Assembly: GCF_014202575.1 (NCBI RefSeq)
Contig: NZ_JACHHB010000001.1
Span: forward strand, 1 to 64,000
DNA: 64,000 bases
Source of the DNA: Texcoconibacillus texcoconensis
Lineage (GTDB): Bacteria > Bacillota > Bacilli > Bacillales > Salisediminibacteriaceae
Direction of reading: 5' to 3'
Shown: positions 1-8,028 of the stretch, piece by piece
How the letters are laid out: every line of letters starts with the position of its first letter
How positions within the stretch are numbered: the first letter of the stretch is position 1
The notes under the pieces: model-generated
Seen by the model: only the letters and a program-made list of their open reading frames with translations
The model's database searches: none
What the model was told of the DNA's origin: nothing
Made by a program: the position numbers and the translations under genes

Positions 1-69
1 CTAGCATCATTTTCAAATGAAGATTCATAACTTATTAGCTCTTTAAAAAGTAAATGTACCTTAAAGAAA

Positions 70-1122
70 TTGTTCAGTTTAGTGTTGACATTCCATAACT
101 CACCTCATAATAAAGGCAGTCACCACGGGGATACGAGGATTATTAGATATGCCTATGCCGAGGGTGAGGAGTATGTTCCATTGATTCTTAGAGCACAAGA
201 ACTATGGGGTGATTTAGAAAGAGCGACAGGTAAGGATCTATTTATGAAAACAGGGGTTCTCGGCGTTGGAGATGAAGAATCCGACTTTACCCAAAATATC
301 ATTTCTAGTGCCAAGAGATATTCTTTGCCGCTCGAAGTTATGAATGCTCATGAAGTCCATAACCATTGGCCTGGAATTACGCTCCCTAATCATTTTATTG
401 GTTGCTATGAACCAACGTCTGGCGTGTTGAAATGTGAGGAAAGTATTCAAGCATACCGTGAACTTGCTGAATTAAATGGTGCTACGATTCGTTCGAATAG
501 CAGGGTAAAGAAAATTGATGTTCGAAACGATCAAGTAACAGTGAAAACAGATGAGAAAACCTTTTATGCAGATGCGTTGGTTGTTTCAGCAGGGGCATGG
601 TCAGGAGATTTACTTTCTATGTTGGATTTGGATATTCCTCTTAAACCTGTGCGTAAGACATTCGCTTGGTTTGACGCAAATGAAAAGATCTATAATCAAA
701 ACAACTTTCCAGCCTTAGCATTTGAGACACCTCAAGGACTTTATTACGGTTTTCCAAGTATTGATGGTTGTGGTCTGAAATTAGGGCGCCATGATGGCGG
801 GGATCAAATCAATCCAGACGAAACAATGGTAGCGTTTGGTGAAAAAGCAGAAGATGAAGAAGATTTGTTAGGATTTTTGCAACAATACATCCCTGATATT
901 CAACAATTGAAGTATGGTAAAACTTGTATGTATACACTGACCCCTGATCATAAATTTATGATCGATTTGCATCCCAAATATTCCAACGTCGCGATTGCAG
1001 CAGGCTTCTCAGGACAAGGGTTCAAATTTAGCAGTGCAGTTGGACAAGCCTTAAGTAACTTAATGATTTCAGGTAAGAATGATATAGATATTTCTCAGTT
1101 TTCTATTAGTCGTTTTGACTAA
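70..1122 (+). pseudogene. 5'-truncated monomeric sarcosine/N-methyltryptophan oxidase-like gene
   Basis: The frame encodes most of a monomeric sarcosine oxidase/N-methyl-L-tryptophan oxidase-type flavoprotein, which would oxidise an N-methyl amino acid and release formaldehyde and hydrogen peroxide. Recognisable parts are GSHHGDTRIIR near the start, KTCMYTLTPDH with the Cys (residue 286 here) that carries FAD covalently in this family, and GFSGQGFKFS near the end. About 30-40 N-terminal residues are missing, including the GxGxxG dinucleotide-binding motif of the Rossmann fold. None of the three forward frames in bases 1-69 supplies them, so this is not just a wrong start. The only start available is TTG, without a good ribosome site. 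I read it as inactivated by a 5' deletion or rearrangement; the rest of the frame is undamaged, so the event is probably recent. Confidence 0.75.
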
Positions 1123-1137
1123 GGAGATAGGCGTTAA

Positions 1138-1170
1138 GAACAAGATTTGTCGTTATGACAGCTCTTGTTT
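1138..1170 (+). terminator. Rho-independent terminator after the oxidase remnant
   Basis: ACAAGA and TCTTGT arms with an inner GTC/GAC pairing and a T-rich tail lie just after the stop codon. Confidence 0.5.
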
Positions 1171-1208
1171 CTGTTACAGAACTTTCACAAAAACGACATG
1201 GATTAACA

Positions 1209-1226
1209 TTGTGAAAAGGCTTACAA
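1209..1226. promoter_or_regulatory. Possible Rex- or Fnr-like operator
   Basis: TTGTGAAAAGGCTTACAA is an imperfect palindrome about 35 bp before the OsmC-like start. It resembles the Rex consensus (TTGTGAA-N4-TTCACAA) with two mismatches, and also loosely an Fnr/CRP site. This is a pattern match only. Confidence 0.3.
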
Positions 1227-1262
1227 TATTATTGAAAGCAAATTATTGGAAGGAGTTTTTCC

Positions 1263-1724
1263 ATGCCTGAGACAACTTTTAAATCAACTGCACATTTGCA
1301 AGAAGGTGTTCAAGTAAAGGTTCGATCAAGAAATTTTGAAATCACAGTCGATGAACCGGAAAGTTTAGGTGGAAAAGATACAGGGATGAACCCTGTTGAA
1401 TTGGTCCTTAGTGCATTAGGAGCTTGTCAAGCGATCTGTGCCGCAAGTTTTGCCAAAAAGTTTGATATGACGTTTAATGACTTCTGGGTTGAGGTAGAAG
1501 GAGACTTGGATACAGATGGGTTTATGGGAATATCAGACGTCCGTAAAGGGTATAGTGAAATTCGTTATAACATTCATATTGATACCGAAGAACCTAGGGA
1601 GAAAGTAGAAAAATTCGTAGCCTTTGTCGAAGAAACATGCCCTGTCGGTGATACAATCGCAAACCCTGTAACTATGAAATTAAATGACATTATCATTGAA
1701 AGCGGAGCCACTTCACAAGCTTAG
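1263..1724 (+). CDS. OsmC family protein (YhfA-like)
   Basis: A 153-residue OsmC/Ohr superfamily protein. Family members are cytoplasmic homodimers that reduce organic hydroperoxides or bind related ligands using two cysteines. Visible here are a Cys in the LSALGACQAIC helix (Cys55, with a further Cys59) and Cys126 in EETCPVGDTI, the usual pair of OsmC/YhfA proteins; length is normal. The ATG start follows AAGGAG at good spacing. It appears monocistronic, with a possible redox-sensor palindrome in the promoter region. I cannot distinguish a true peroxidase from the less well characterised YhfA branch by eye. Confidence 0.85.
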   Translation: MPETTFKSTAHLQEGVQVKVRSRNFEITVDEPESLGGKDTGMNPVELVLSALGACQAICAASFAKKFDMTFNDFWVEVEGDLDTDGFMGISDVRKGYSEIRYNIHIDTEEPREKVEKFVAFVEETCPVGDTIANPVTMKLNDIIIESGATSQA

Positions 1725-1829
1725 GCGCAAAACCTATGCTATTTTTGGGACAGTAAATTTATGAATTAACACTTATCCATCCACAATTTTAATAAAAACT
1801 GTTACTCTTTGAATGAATGACGATCGCAC

Positions 1830-1872
1830 AGGAACGGATCTAGTATTTTAAAGATATCAAAGTTCCGTTCCT
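1830..1872. other. Hairpin at the 3' end of the MFS gene
   Basis: AGGAACGGA pairs with TCCGTTCCT across a 25-base loop just beyond the MFS stop on the minus strand. There is no T-tract, so a terminator role is uncertain. The arms resemble half-units of the dispersed GGAACG/CGTTCC repeat described at 3729. Confidence 0.35.
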
Positions 1873-1877
1873 CCGCT

Positions 1878-3020
1878 TTATTCATTAACTAATTGTTTTT
1901 TGGGACCGATAAATGTAGCAACCATACCGATGACGCCAAAAATGATAAAAGAAAATTCATAACCCGATAGTCCAATCAAGAGTCCTGCCAGTGATGAACC
2001 AATCACTTGTCCGACGGCCAAAAGTAAAAATGGAATACAAATCCCTAATGATGCGTTTGTAATAAACACATGGATCCCCCACACAAGCAGAACGCCAGTT
2101 AAAAATATATAAGAACTTCCGAAAATACCAGCTGACAAGTATGAAACGAACCAATTTTCAGGTGAAGAGGCAAGTATGACCGATGCTGTAGCAATCATCA
2201 CACTCCCTAATCTATATGCAAATGACAGTCCCTTCTTTTCAATTAAAGACCCTGAAAAGCCACCTATCACACCAAATAAACCAATGACCACCCAAAATGC
2301 AGACAACTGCCAATCACTGTACTCACCAGCGACTTCAATAAAAGATCTCGAAAAAGTCCAAAAGGCCGCTGTGGAAATACCTAAAATCAGCGATGCCAAA
2401 ATTAACGTGGTCGCTCCATGTACACCGCGTATAGAGAGCGTCCCTTTTTCAAAGCTTAAATTCGAACTTGTTCCTGTTTTCGGGATTGCTTTGTAATTCC
2501 ATATTAATATGAGTAAAGTCAAAATCGCGTAGATGAAATACGTTAGTCTCCAATTGGATGTTAATAAAATGGCCCCTGCGCCCGATAAGACAATTCCTAA
2601 ACTTGTTCCGGAATTGATCCATGTATTCGCCTTCCCTTGTTGTCGCTCTTGAATCCAAAGTGAAATCGCCGCGCCATAAGGTGGCGATACCAAACCTGTA
2701 CTTCCTCCAGCAAATAAGACACCTAACGCTAGCACCCATGCATTGGGCGTGGTACTCATAAGTAGCAACCCCATAAACGCTGACAATCCCGCCGAGAGAA
2801 TCATTCGTCTTGGCCCTTCCCTTGTCGTAAACACTGTGGAGATGAGGATCGTAAAACAGTAGGCTAAATAAAACAACGAAGAAATCATTCCAGATACAAA
2901 CTCAGACATTTCTAGTGACTCATTCATCGCGGGAAGGAGCAACCCAAAACTAAACCTCGCTAATCCATAGGTGGCAGCAATCATCGTAATTCCAGGTAAA
3001 ACGAGCCGTGAAAATTTCAT
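1878..3020 (-). CDS. MFS transporter, YbfB/YjiJ-like
   Basis: A 380-residue major facilitator with about twelve hydrophobic segments and the YbfB/YjiJ-like opening ATYGLARFSFGLLLPAM. It probably exports a small molecule across the cytoplasmic membrane; the substrate is unknown. An in-frame GTG lies 5 codons upstream, but the ATG at 3020 is preferred because GGGGAGAAAGG sits directly before it. It lies downstream of, and on the same strand as, a TetR regulator, and both genes carry the same 20-bp operator-like sequence. This is a regulator/efflux arrangement in which the TetR protein probably represses both. Confidence 0.85.
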   Translation of the reverse strand: MKFSRLVLPGITMIAATYGLARFSFGLLLPAMNESLEMSEFVSGMISSLFYLAYCFTILISTVFTTREGPRRMILSAGLSAFMGLLLMSTTPNAWVLALGVLFAGGSTGLVSPPYGAAISLWIQERQQGKANTWINSGTSLGIVLSGAGAILLTSNWRLTYFIYAILTLLILIWNYKAIPKTGTSSNLSFEKGTLSIRGVHGATTLILASLILGISTAAFWTFSRSFIEVAGEYSDWQLSAFWVVIGLFGVIGGFSGSLIEKKGLSFAYRLGSVMIATASVILASSPENWFVSYLSAGIFGSSYIFLTGVLLVWGIHVFITNASLGICIPFLLLAVGQVIGSSLAGLLIGLSGYEFSFIIFGVIGMVATFIGPKKQLVNE

Positions 3021-3043
3021 CCTTTCTCCCCTCACTCATAAAT

Positions 3044-3063
3044 TATATAGAACGACCTTTCTA
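3044..3063. promoter_or_regulatory. TetR-type operator, copy 1 (MFS gene)
   Basis: TATATAGAACGACCTTTCTA, with palindromic core TAGAAnGnnCnTTCTA, lies 24 bp before the MFS start. The identical 20-mer occurs before the tetR gene. Arms and spacing fit TetR-family operators. Confidence 0.7.
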
Positions 3064-3080
3064 TTTTAGGGCTAAAAAAA

Positions 3081-3635
3081 TTACGATGTATGGCGGACAA
3101 GTGTCCGCGCCATCGCAATAGAATGCTCCGTTGCTTCTTCTGCACCAATCAATGTCGTCATGGATGTCGTACCTTCAAGAAGCAATGTAAATTGATTTGC
3201 TAAATCTCGTTCGTTTTCTTTTCCCTTTCTTTGGGCTAGTCGTTGAAAATATTGAAGCAATTTGGCTTTGTGCCCTCTTGCAATGCTTTCAATCTCATTA
3301 TCGGTTCCCGCATAATCTTCGATCGCTCTTAAAAACATATCTCCTTTGTAAGATTGTTCCTTTAACCAACGACCATGAGCTTTAACAGCTAGAATAAACG
3401 GGGAATCTGAATCCATTTCTACATGTGCATCCAAATAAGACCAATACCGCTCTTCTCGTTGTTTAAGTACTTCCTCCACCAAATTATCCTTAGAAGGAAA
3501 GTGATTATAAAGCGTCATTGTGGCAACATTCGCTTCACTAATAATTTGCTTCAATCCTACACCGCGAAATCCGTGTTCATAAAATAATCGTTCAGCTACT
3601 TCAAGTAATGTATCTTTCTTTTCAGACCGAGCCAT
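3081..3635 (-). CDS. TetR/AcrR family transcriptional regulator
   Basis: A 184-residue TetR repressor. Residues 8-55 form the typical helix-turn-helix (VAERLFYEHGFRGVGLKQI..ANVATMTLYNHFPSKDNLV); the rest is a helical ligand-binding domain. The ATG follows AAAGGAG. It is upstream of the MFS gene on the same strand, with a matching operator before each gene, so autoregulation plus control of the transporter is the likely logic. The inducer is unknown. Confidence 0.9.
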   Translation of the reverse strand: MARSEKKDTLLEVAERLFYEHGFRGVGLKQIISEANVATMTLYNHFPSKDNLVEEVLKQREERYWSYLDAHVEMDSDSPFILAVKAHGRWLKEQSYKGDMFLRAIEDYAGTDNEIESIARGHKAKLLQYFQRLAQRKGKENERDLANQFTLLLEGTTSMTTLIGAEEATEHSIAMARTLVRHTS

Positions 3636-3653
3636 GTTCCACTTCTCCTTTGT

Positions 3654-3673
3654 TATATAGAACGACCTTTCTA
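3654..3673. promoter_or_regulatory. TetR-type operator, copy 2 (tetR promoter)
   Basis: An exact copy of the 20-mer TATATAGAACGACCTTTCTA, 18 bp before the tetR ATG. It supports autoregulation. Confidence 0.7.
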
Positions 3674-3728
3674 CCGTTAGGTTATCAATTAATTGAGCTC
3701 ATCGTCAACCATTATTCTTCTCTGGGGC

Positions 3729-3905
3729 GGACCTGTGTTCCGTTATCTGTGACAAAAAGCTGTTTTTTAGGCAGTTCCCGAACGTAAGTTCCGCTAATCA
3801 CTATAAATCTAGCTAAAACTGCCTGTTTTTCTTCAATTAACGGAACGTATGTCAGCGCTCACCCTTGATTTGACGTTTTTTGTGAAAATAACGGAATCAA
3901 TGTCC
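3729..3905. repeat. Dispersed intergenic repeat, copy 1 of 3
   Basis: A 177-bp non-coding element built of four related units: two forward (GGACCTGTGTTCCGTTAT and CGTAAGTTCCGC) and two inverted (TTAACGGAACGTATGTC and AATAACGGAATCAATGTCC). Copies with the same order and spacing lie at 25420 and 48615. This is the most diverged of the three. The units could fold into one long nested hairpin. Confidence 0.8.
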
Positions 3906-3929
3906 ACCTAAAACCATCTACCCTACAAA

Positions 3930-3960
3930 AAAAGAAGCAAAAGGTCCCCCCTCCGCTTCA
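3930..3960 (-). terminator. Terminator of the GAAGC...GCTTC family
   Basis: On the minus strand a GAAGCGGAGG/CCTTTTGCTTC hairpin is followed by seven T. It lies just past the stop of the 3966-4469 gene. Confidence 0.7.
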
Positions 3961-3965
3961 TTCAG

Positions 3966-4469
3966 CTATACAGTTTCCCAATCAATGTCTTCATTTTCGA
4001 GTAATTGATAGAATAAATTATCACCGATAATTTGATAGGAGTCTCTACCTAATTCAAGATCATGCTCATAGATATGGAACCAGTAATTTTCCGTATCTGT
4101 ATATAACTTTAGATAATAAAATGTTCTTGAACTAGATCCTCGATTTTGTTCTTTTAACTCAATATCTGAACTTTCATGGAAGAACGTTTCTATGAATTCC
4201 TCATTTTCGATTGTGGCTTCCCTGCTTTCCCATTCTGTATCAAAGCTTATTTCTCCTACTTCATCTTCAGCTATAGAATAACGAACGTCAATTTTTTCAA
4301 TTGATTCAACGTCCGGCATTCGCTCCGACATCACTTCTTCAAATGTTGTATATTTCATACGATCATTAATGAAGGACATGACAACGAGAACGATGATAAT
4401 CGTTATGCCTATTTTCCTTTTTTTTCGTTCTCGCTCTTTTAGAACCTTCATTTCTTCTTGACTATACAT
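3966..4469 (-). CDS. Hypothetical single-pass membrane protein
   Basis: A 167-residue protein with a charged N-terminus (KERERKKRK), one transmembrane segment at about residues 21-36 and an acidic outer domain of about 130 residues. I do not recognise the family. It is the last of three small membrane-protein genes on the minus strand behind the macrodomain gene, and a terminator follows directly. The topology suggests an extracytoplasmic domain anchored at the N-terminus. Confidence 0.7.
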   Translation of the reverse strand: MYSQEEMKVLKERERKKRKIGITIIIVLVVMSFINDRMKYTTFEEVMSERMPDVESIEKIDVRYSIAEDEVGEISFDTEWESREATIENEEFIETFFHESSDIELKEQNRGSSSRTFYYLKLYTDTENYWFHIYEHDLELGRDSYQIIGDNLFYQLLENEDIDWETV

Positions 4470-4554
4470 TCAATCACACCTTTATAGGCGTTATCAAGAC
4501 CCACGACGACTTGTTATTGAATACGGCCATTCCAACCTTTGTCCTTCTAAGTTT

Positions 4555-4848
4555 TTACTTTGTTTTTAACACCTTGAAGATGACATAAGAAAATAAAACA
4601 ATTAGCAAAAAGAAGTTTAAAAATTGACTGTCAGATAGAGTTCCAACAATGATCATCGTTAGTATAAAAATCCCAAAAATTGATTCAAACTTCGTATAAG
4701 CAATCGCAGTATCGGAAAATTCAGGCTCTTTTTTATATACCCACCTATTTAAAAGCAACATACTTTCCTCTGGGTAAAAATACGACCAAATTAAATAACC
4801 GTAAGCTATGATTATAAACATGATGGCAAATATCATACTAAGCAACAT
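4555..4848 (-). CDS. Hypothetical multi-pass membrane protein
   Basis: A 97-residue protein with about three hydrophobic segments (MLLSMIFAIMFIIIAYGYLIW at the start, two more in the C-terminal half) and a short charged loop. The ATG at 4848 is chosen because GTGGAGGGGAT precedes it; an in-frame ATG further upstream (4893) lacks such a site. The family is not recognised. It sits between two other small membrane-protein genes on the same strand. Confidence 0.65.
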   Translation of the reverse strand: MLLSMIFAIMFIIIAYGYLIWSYFYPEESMLLLNRWVYKKEPEFSDTAIAYTKFESIFGIFILTMIIVGTLSDSQFLNFFLLIVLFSYVIFKVLKTK

Positions 4849-4926
4849 ATCCCCTCCACTGCCTACAATCATAACCCATAAAGAAGGCATCATAAAAGGA
4901 GAAAAATGCTGATCCTTCTAAGCCAT

Positions 4927-5034
4927 TCACATCATGTTAGGAAGAAATACCGACGTAAAAAACCAATATCCTAATATACCTACGCCTATGCCTATGACAA
5001 TAATGACAAATGGTATCATTTTAGACTTCATCAT
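4927..5034 (-). CDS. Small membrane protein (35 aa)
   Basis: A short frame encodes a 35-residue peptide beginning MMKSKMIPFVIIVIGIGVG, with one transmembrane helix. AAGGGG lies 5-8 bases before the first ATG, and the gene begins 17 bp after the macrodomain stop, so it is probably co-transcribed. Size, hydrophobicity and ribosome site support translation; the function is unknown. Confidence 0.55.
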   Translation of the reverse strand: MMKSKMIPFVIIVIGIGVGILGYWFFTSVFLPNMM

Positions 5035-5051
5035 ATTTTCCCCTTCATCTT

Positions 5052-5627
5052 TCAAAATCTGTTGTTTTCCCCTTCGTTATCCAATAATCTCTGTAACGCA
5101 GTGGCATACACTTCATAATCCTTATCAGAGAATAACGTCATGACTACTTGCCCGAAATCGTTGCGTTGCAAAAATTCCATAATCGTTGTTAGCGCCACTT
5201 GTGCCGCCAGATCAATAGGAAACCGGTACACCCCAGTTGAAATGGAAGGAAAAGAGATGCTTTTAATTCCTTTTTCCATCGCGCACTTGAACGAGTTGCG
5301 GTAACAATCCGCCAACAACGCCTTCAATTTTTCTTCCTCTCCGCCCCAGACAGGCCCTACAGTATGAATGACCCAGGAAGCGGGCAACTGGAAGGCTTCG
5401 GTAATCACGGCCTGACCTGTACTTAATTGTTCGCCATTTAATTCATGATCACGGATCCATTTGCAAGCTTCGAGTAGTTCCTTGCCAGCCGCTTTGTGAA
5501 TCGCACCATCCACACCGCCACCACCCATGAGTGTTCCATTCGCTGCATTTACAACCGCATCTGTCTTTTGCTTTGTGATATCCCCTACTTTTAATTCCAT
5601 GGAACTTCCGTTAACATCTACTTTCAC
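5052..5627 (-). CDS. Macrodomain protein, O-acetyl-ADP-ribose deacetylase-like
   Basis: A 191-residue macrodomain with its diagnostic ligand loops: VVNAANGTLMGGGGVDGAIHKAAG (about residues 30-53) and SFPSISTGVYRFP (about residues 130-142). Such proteins bind ADP-ribose and often hydrolyse O-acetyl-ADP-ribose or protein mono-ADP-ribose in the cytoplasm. The GTG at 5627 is preferred because GGAGGTG precedes it at normal spacing; that site overlaps the upstream ATG. The gene heads a run of three small membrane-protein genes, an unusual partnership that might be chance. Confidence 0.85.
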   Translation of the reverse strand: MKVDVNGSSMELKVGDITKQKTDAVVNAANGTLMGGGGVDGAIHKAAGKELLEACKWIRDHELNGEQLSTGQAVITEAFQLPASWVIHTVGPVWGGEEEKLKALLADCYRNSFKCAMEKGIKSISFPSISTGVYRFPIDLAAQVALTTIMEFLQRNDFGQVVMTLFSDKDYEVYATALQRLLDNEGENNRF

Positions 5628-5905
5628 GAACAACACCTCCATTTAGAACAATTAACGGTTTGGGCACAACCGTTTTTTCTATCTTCAAAAGTGATTTCTA
5701 TCATGAAAATTCACCCTGTAGTTAAAAACGTATTCCATACTAACAATACCACAAAATGGTAAATGCATCTTCTCCAACGGTTTCTGAAACACCTGAAAAA
5801 CCCTTTCAATACGATTACATACTTTCTTTAGCCATGAAGACACTATAGGTGATTTTTACAGACAGTAAATAAGCGTACCTCATTCATTTCAATAGGAAGG
5901 GTAAT

Positions 5906-7213
5906 ATGAAAAGGATTACTTCATGGGGACCAAACGATGAAAAGTTTTGGAGAGAAACAGGTGAAAAAGTCGCCAAACGGAACCTTTGGATCTCGGCGTT
6001 TGCGTTACACTTAGCATTTTGCGTTTGGCAAGTATGGTCGGTTATTTCTGTCGACCTCCCAAACATCGGTTTTGACTATTCAACGACGCAAATATTTACT
6101 TTAACAGGATTACCTGCTCTATCAAGCGCATTATTACGTATGCTTTATTCCGTTGTTATCATCTATTTTGGCGGAAGAACATGGACTGTCATTAGTACTG
6201 TCGTTTTACTCATCCCCTTGATCGGTATAAGCATTGCTATCCAAAACCCGGATACGCCATTTGTAGTTATGGCGTTATTATCAATTTTATGCGGACTAGG
6301 TGGCGCCAACTTTTCTTCTTCTATGGCTAACATTGGTCCAATGTTCCCGACAGAAAAGCAAGGGACTGCCCTCGGTATTAATGGAGGACTCGGTAATTTA
6401 GGGGTCAGTACAGTCCAGTTATTAACTCCTCTTGTGATCACGTTTCCTTTATTTAGTGCGCTCGCAGGTGAACCGCAAATTTTATCTGCAAACGGTGAAG
6501 ATTCAAGGGTATGGTTACAAAATGGTGCTTTTTTATGGGTGATTCCGATTGTTATCATGACCATCGTCGCCTTTTTCGGGATGAATGATTTACCTCGTCC
6601 TAAAACCTCGATCGCAGAACAATTTCAAATTTTTCGAAGAAAACATATGTATATCGTGACGATTCTCTACATTATGTCGTTCGGATCTTTTATTGGCTTT
6701 TCAGCCGCCTTCCCGCTTCTGATCAACAACCAATTTCCTACGGTCAATGCATTCCAATTTGCATTTATCGGCCCTCTTCTATCATCTGTTTTCCGTACAG
6801 TAGGTGGTTATTTATCGGATCAATTCGGCGGTGCCGTCGTTTCATTTATTTCAGTTGTTGCGATGATTACCGGAACCGGTGGCGTCATGTATTTTATGAG
6901 TGAACAAACTTCTCATTTTAGTGGATTTTTTATTATGTTCTTAGTTCTCTTTCTCTCTGGAGGCATTGTGAACGGGTCGATTTTTAGAATGATCCCTTTT
7001 ATCTTTAGAGAAAAGGAAACGTCCGCTGCGATCGGTTTTTCTTCTGCCGTTGGTTCACTTGGCGGTTTCTTCATTCCGAATATGTTTGGCTTGTCAATCG
7101 ATTTAGTCGGCACAGCGCAGTTGGCACTTTTGGTGTTTTTGTTTTATTACATCCTTTGTAGCGTCTTATTGTGGTACTACTACATGCGACCAAGCGCTGA
7201 AATCAAATGCTAA
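5906..7213 (+). CDS. narK: NarK-family nitrate/nitrite transporter
   Basis: A 435-residue nitrate/nitrite porter of the major facilitator superfamily. The signature GLGGANFSSSMANIGPMFP and the second glycine-rich segment GINGGLGNLGVS match the nitrate motifs of NarK/NasA carriers. The N-terminus has the long cytoplasmic form (WGPNDEKFWRETGEKVAKRNL) of the larger NarK type. About twelve membrane segments follow. AGGAAGGG precedes the ATG. No nitrate reductase genes lie nearby. Whether it imports nitrate or extrudes nitrite cannot be told here. Confidence 0.85.
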   Translation: MKRITSWGPNDEKFWRETGEKVAKRNLWISAFALHLAFCVWQVWSVISVDLPNIGFDYSTTQIFTLTGLPALSSALLRMLYSVVIIYFGGRTWTVISTVVLLIPLIGISIAIQNPDTPFVVMALLSILCGLGGANFSSSMANIGPMFPTEKQGTALGINGGLGNLGVSTVQLLTPLVITFPLFSALAGEPQILSANGEDSRVWLQNGAFLWVIPIVIMTIVAFFGMNDLPRPKTSIAEQFQIFRRKHMYIVTILYIMSFGSFIGFSAAFPLLINNQFPTVNAFQFAFIGPLLSSVFRTVGGYLSDQFGGAVVSFISVVAMITGTGGVMYFMSEQTSHFSGFFIMFLVLFLSGGIVNGSIFRMIPFIFREKETSAAIGFSSAVGSLGGFFIPNMFGLSIDLVGTAQLALLVFLFYYILCSVLLWYYYMRPSAEIKC

Positions 7214-7345
7214 CCGTTTGTCCGCAGCTTCCGTAGTTCCACCTTAAAAAACGTCATCACGACTTTCCAAAATGGTTTCTTGGTTTCTAAGGCTCGCTAT
7301 GAAAAAATCGAATAACCTTAACCCCCGCTTCAAACCTACCCACAT

Positions 7346-7397
7346 GAAAAAGGCGTCCTAAAACTCGGTTACACAAGCTACCGAATGGTGGACGCCT
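7346..7397 (-). terminator. Terminator of the thioredoxin-fold lipoprotein gene
   Basis: On the minus strand GGCGTCC and GGACGCC arms, with a smaller inner hairpin, are followed by five T. It starts a few bases after the 7402 stop, which supports one transcript running through the internal TGA. Confidence 0.75.
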
Positions 7398-7401
7398 CTC
7401 A

Positions 7402-7920
7402 TTATAAATCTTCTAATACATTTAAAACTTCTTCAAAATGATCAGCAACGAGGTAATCAACCTCTTTGGCCATTTGTTCTGTATCAGGATTCACTGCCAA
7501 ATAACCACGATCAATAAATTGTTCTTCTGGATCAATAAATCCGTGCGTGACACCAAATTCATAATGGATATCCGTAAGAAATTCAATATCAGTCTCTAAT
7601 TCTTCCGCCAATTCTCGATGTTGGTCTGGGCGGCTCGGGCTAATTGCATAAATGTTATAATTTTCTTCTTCAAACGTATCAAGATCTTCACTCAACTGAC
7701 CCAGTTGAGAAACACAAGCACCTCAGGTTACCCCTGTAAAATAAACATAAAATGCTTTTTCATCCATGGCTAGTGTTACTTCTTCAGCATTCGTATCGAC
7801 CAATGCCATGTTAAAATCATCCGATTCATAAGGTATGTACGCTGTACTACTTTCTTCCCCTGAACAGGCTGCTAACAGCAATACTGCTAGTAAACCGATT
7901 AATCCTAATATATATTTCAC
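7402..7920 (-). CDS. Candidate selenoprotein: thioredoxin-fold lipoprotein with in-frame TGA
   Basis: Read through one TGA (7723-7725) the frame gives a 172-residue protein. Residues 1-19 are a lipoprotein signal with lipobox LLAAC (Cys19); the rest is a thioredoxin/AhpC-TSA redoxin domain tethered outside the membrane. The TGA is codon 66, in FTGVT-U-GAC, giving U-x-x-C where redoxins of the ResA/TlpA type have CGPC; Sec would replace the nucleophilic Cys. The downstream frame continues intact for 106 codons with normal coding character and reaches a proper terminator. Thirteen bases after the TGA is a perfect 8-bp hairpin with loop GGU, fitting a bacterial SECIS. The GTG start follows AAAGGAG. 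The alternative is a fresh nonsense mutation of a TGC or TGT codon, which the hairpin makes less likely. No sel genes are in this window. Confidence 0.7.
7691..7725 (-). promoter_or_regulatory. Candidate bacterial SECIS element with its UGA
   Basis: On the minus strand the TGA (7725-7723) is followed by 13 bases, then CTCAACTG, loop GGT (7701-7699) and CAGTTGAG. The stem is a perfect 8 bp, the loop begins with G, and the loop lies 21 bases after the TGA. These agree with known bacterial SECIS rules (a G in the first loop positions, stem close behind the UGA). The hairpin lies inside the coding frame. Confidence 0.65.
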
Positions 7921-8028
7921 CGTAATCTCCTTTCTATATCCAGTTTTATCTCATTATACTCTTCGGAAAATTTTTCTTCAAAGAAAAAACTTCTCCTCCT
8001 CGTTGTTTTCTACCTATTAGCCAAAATT

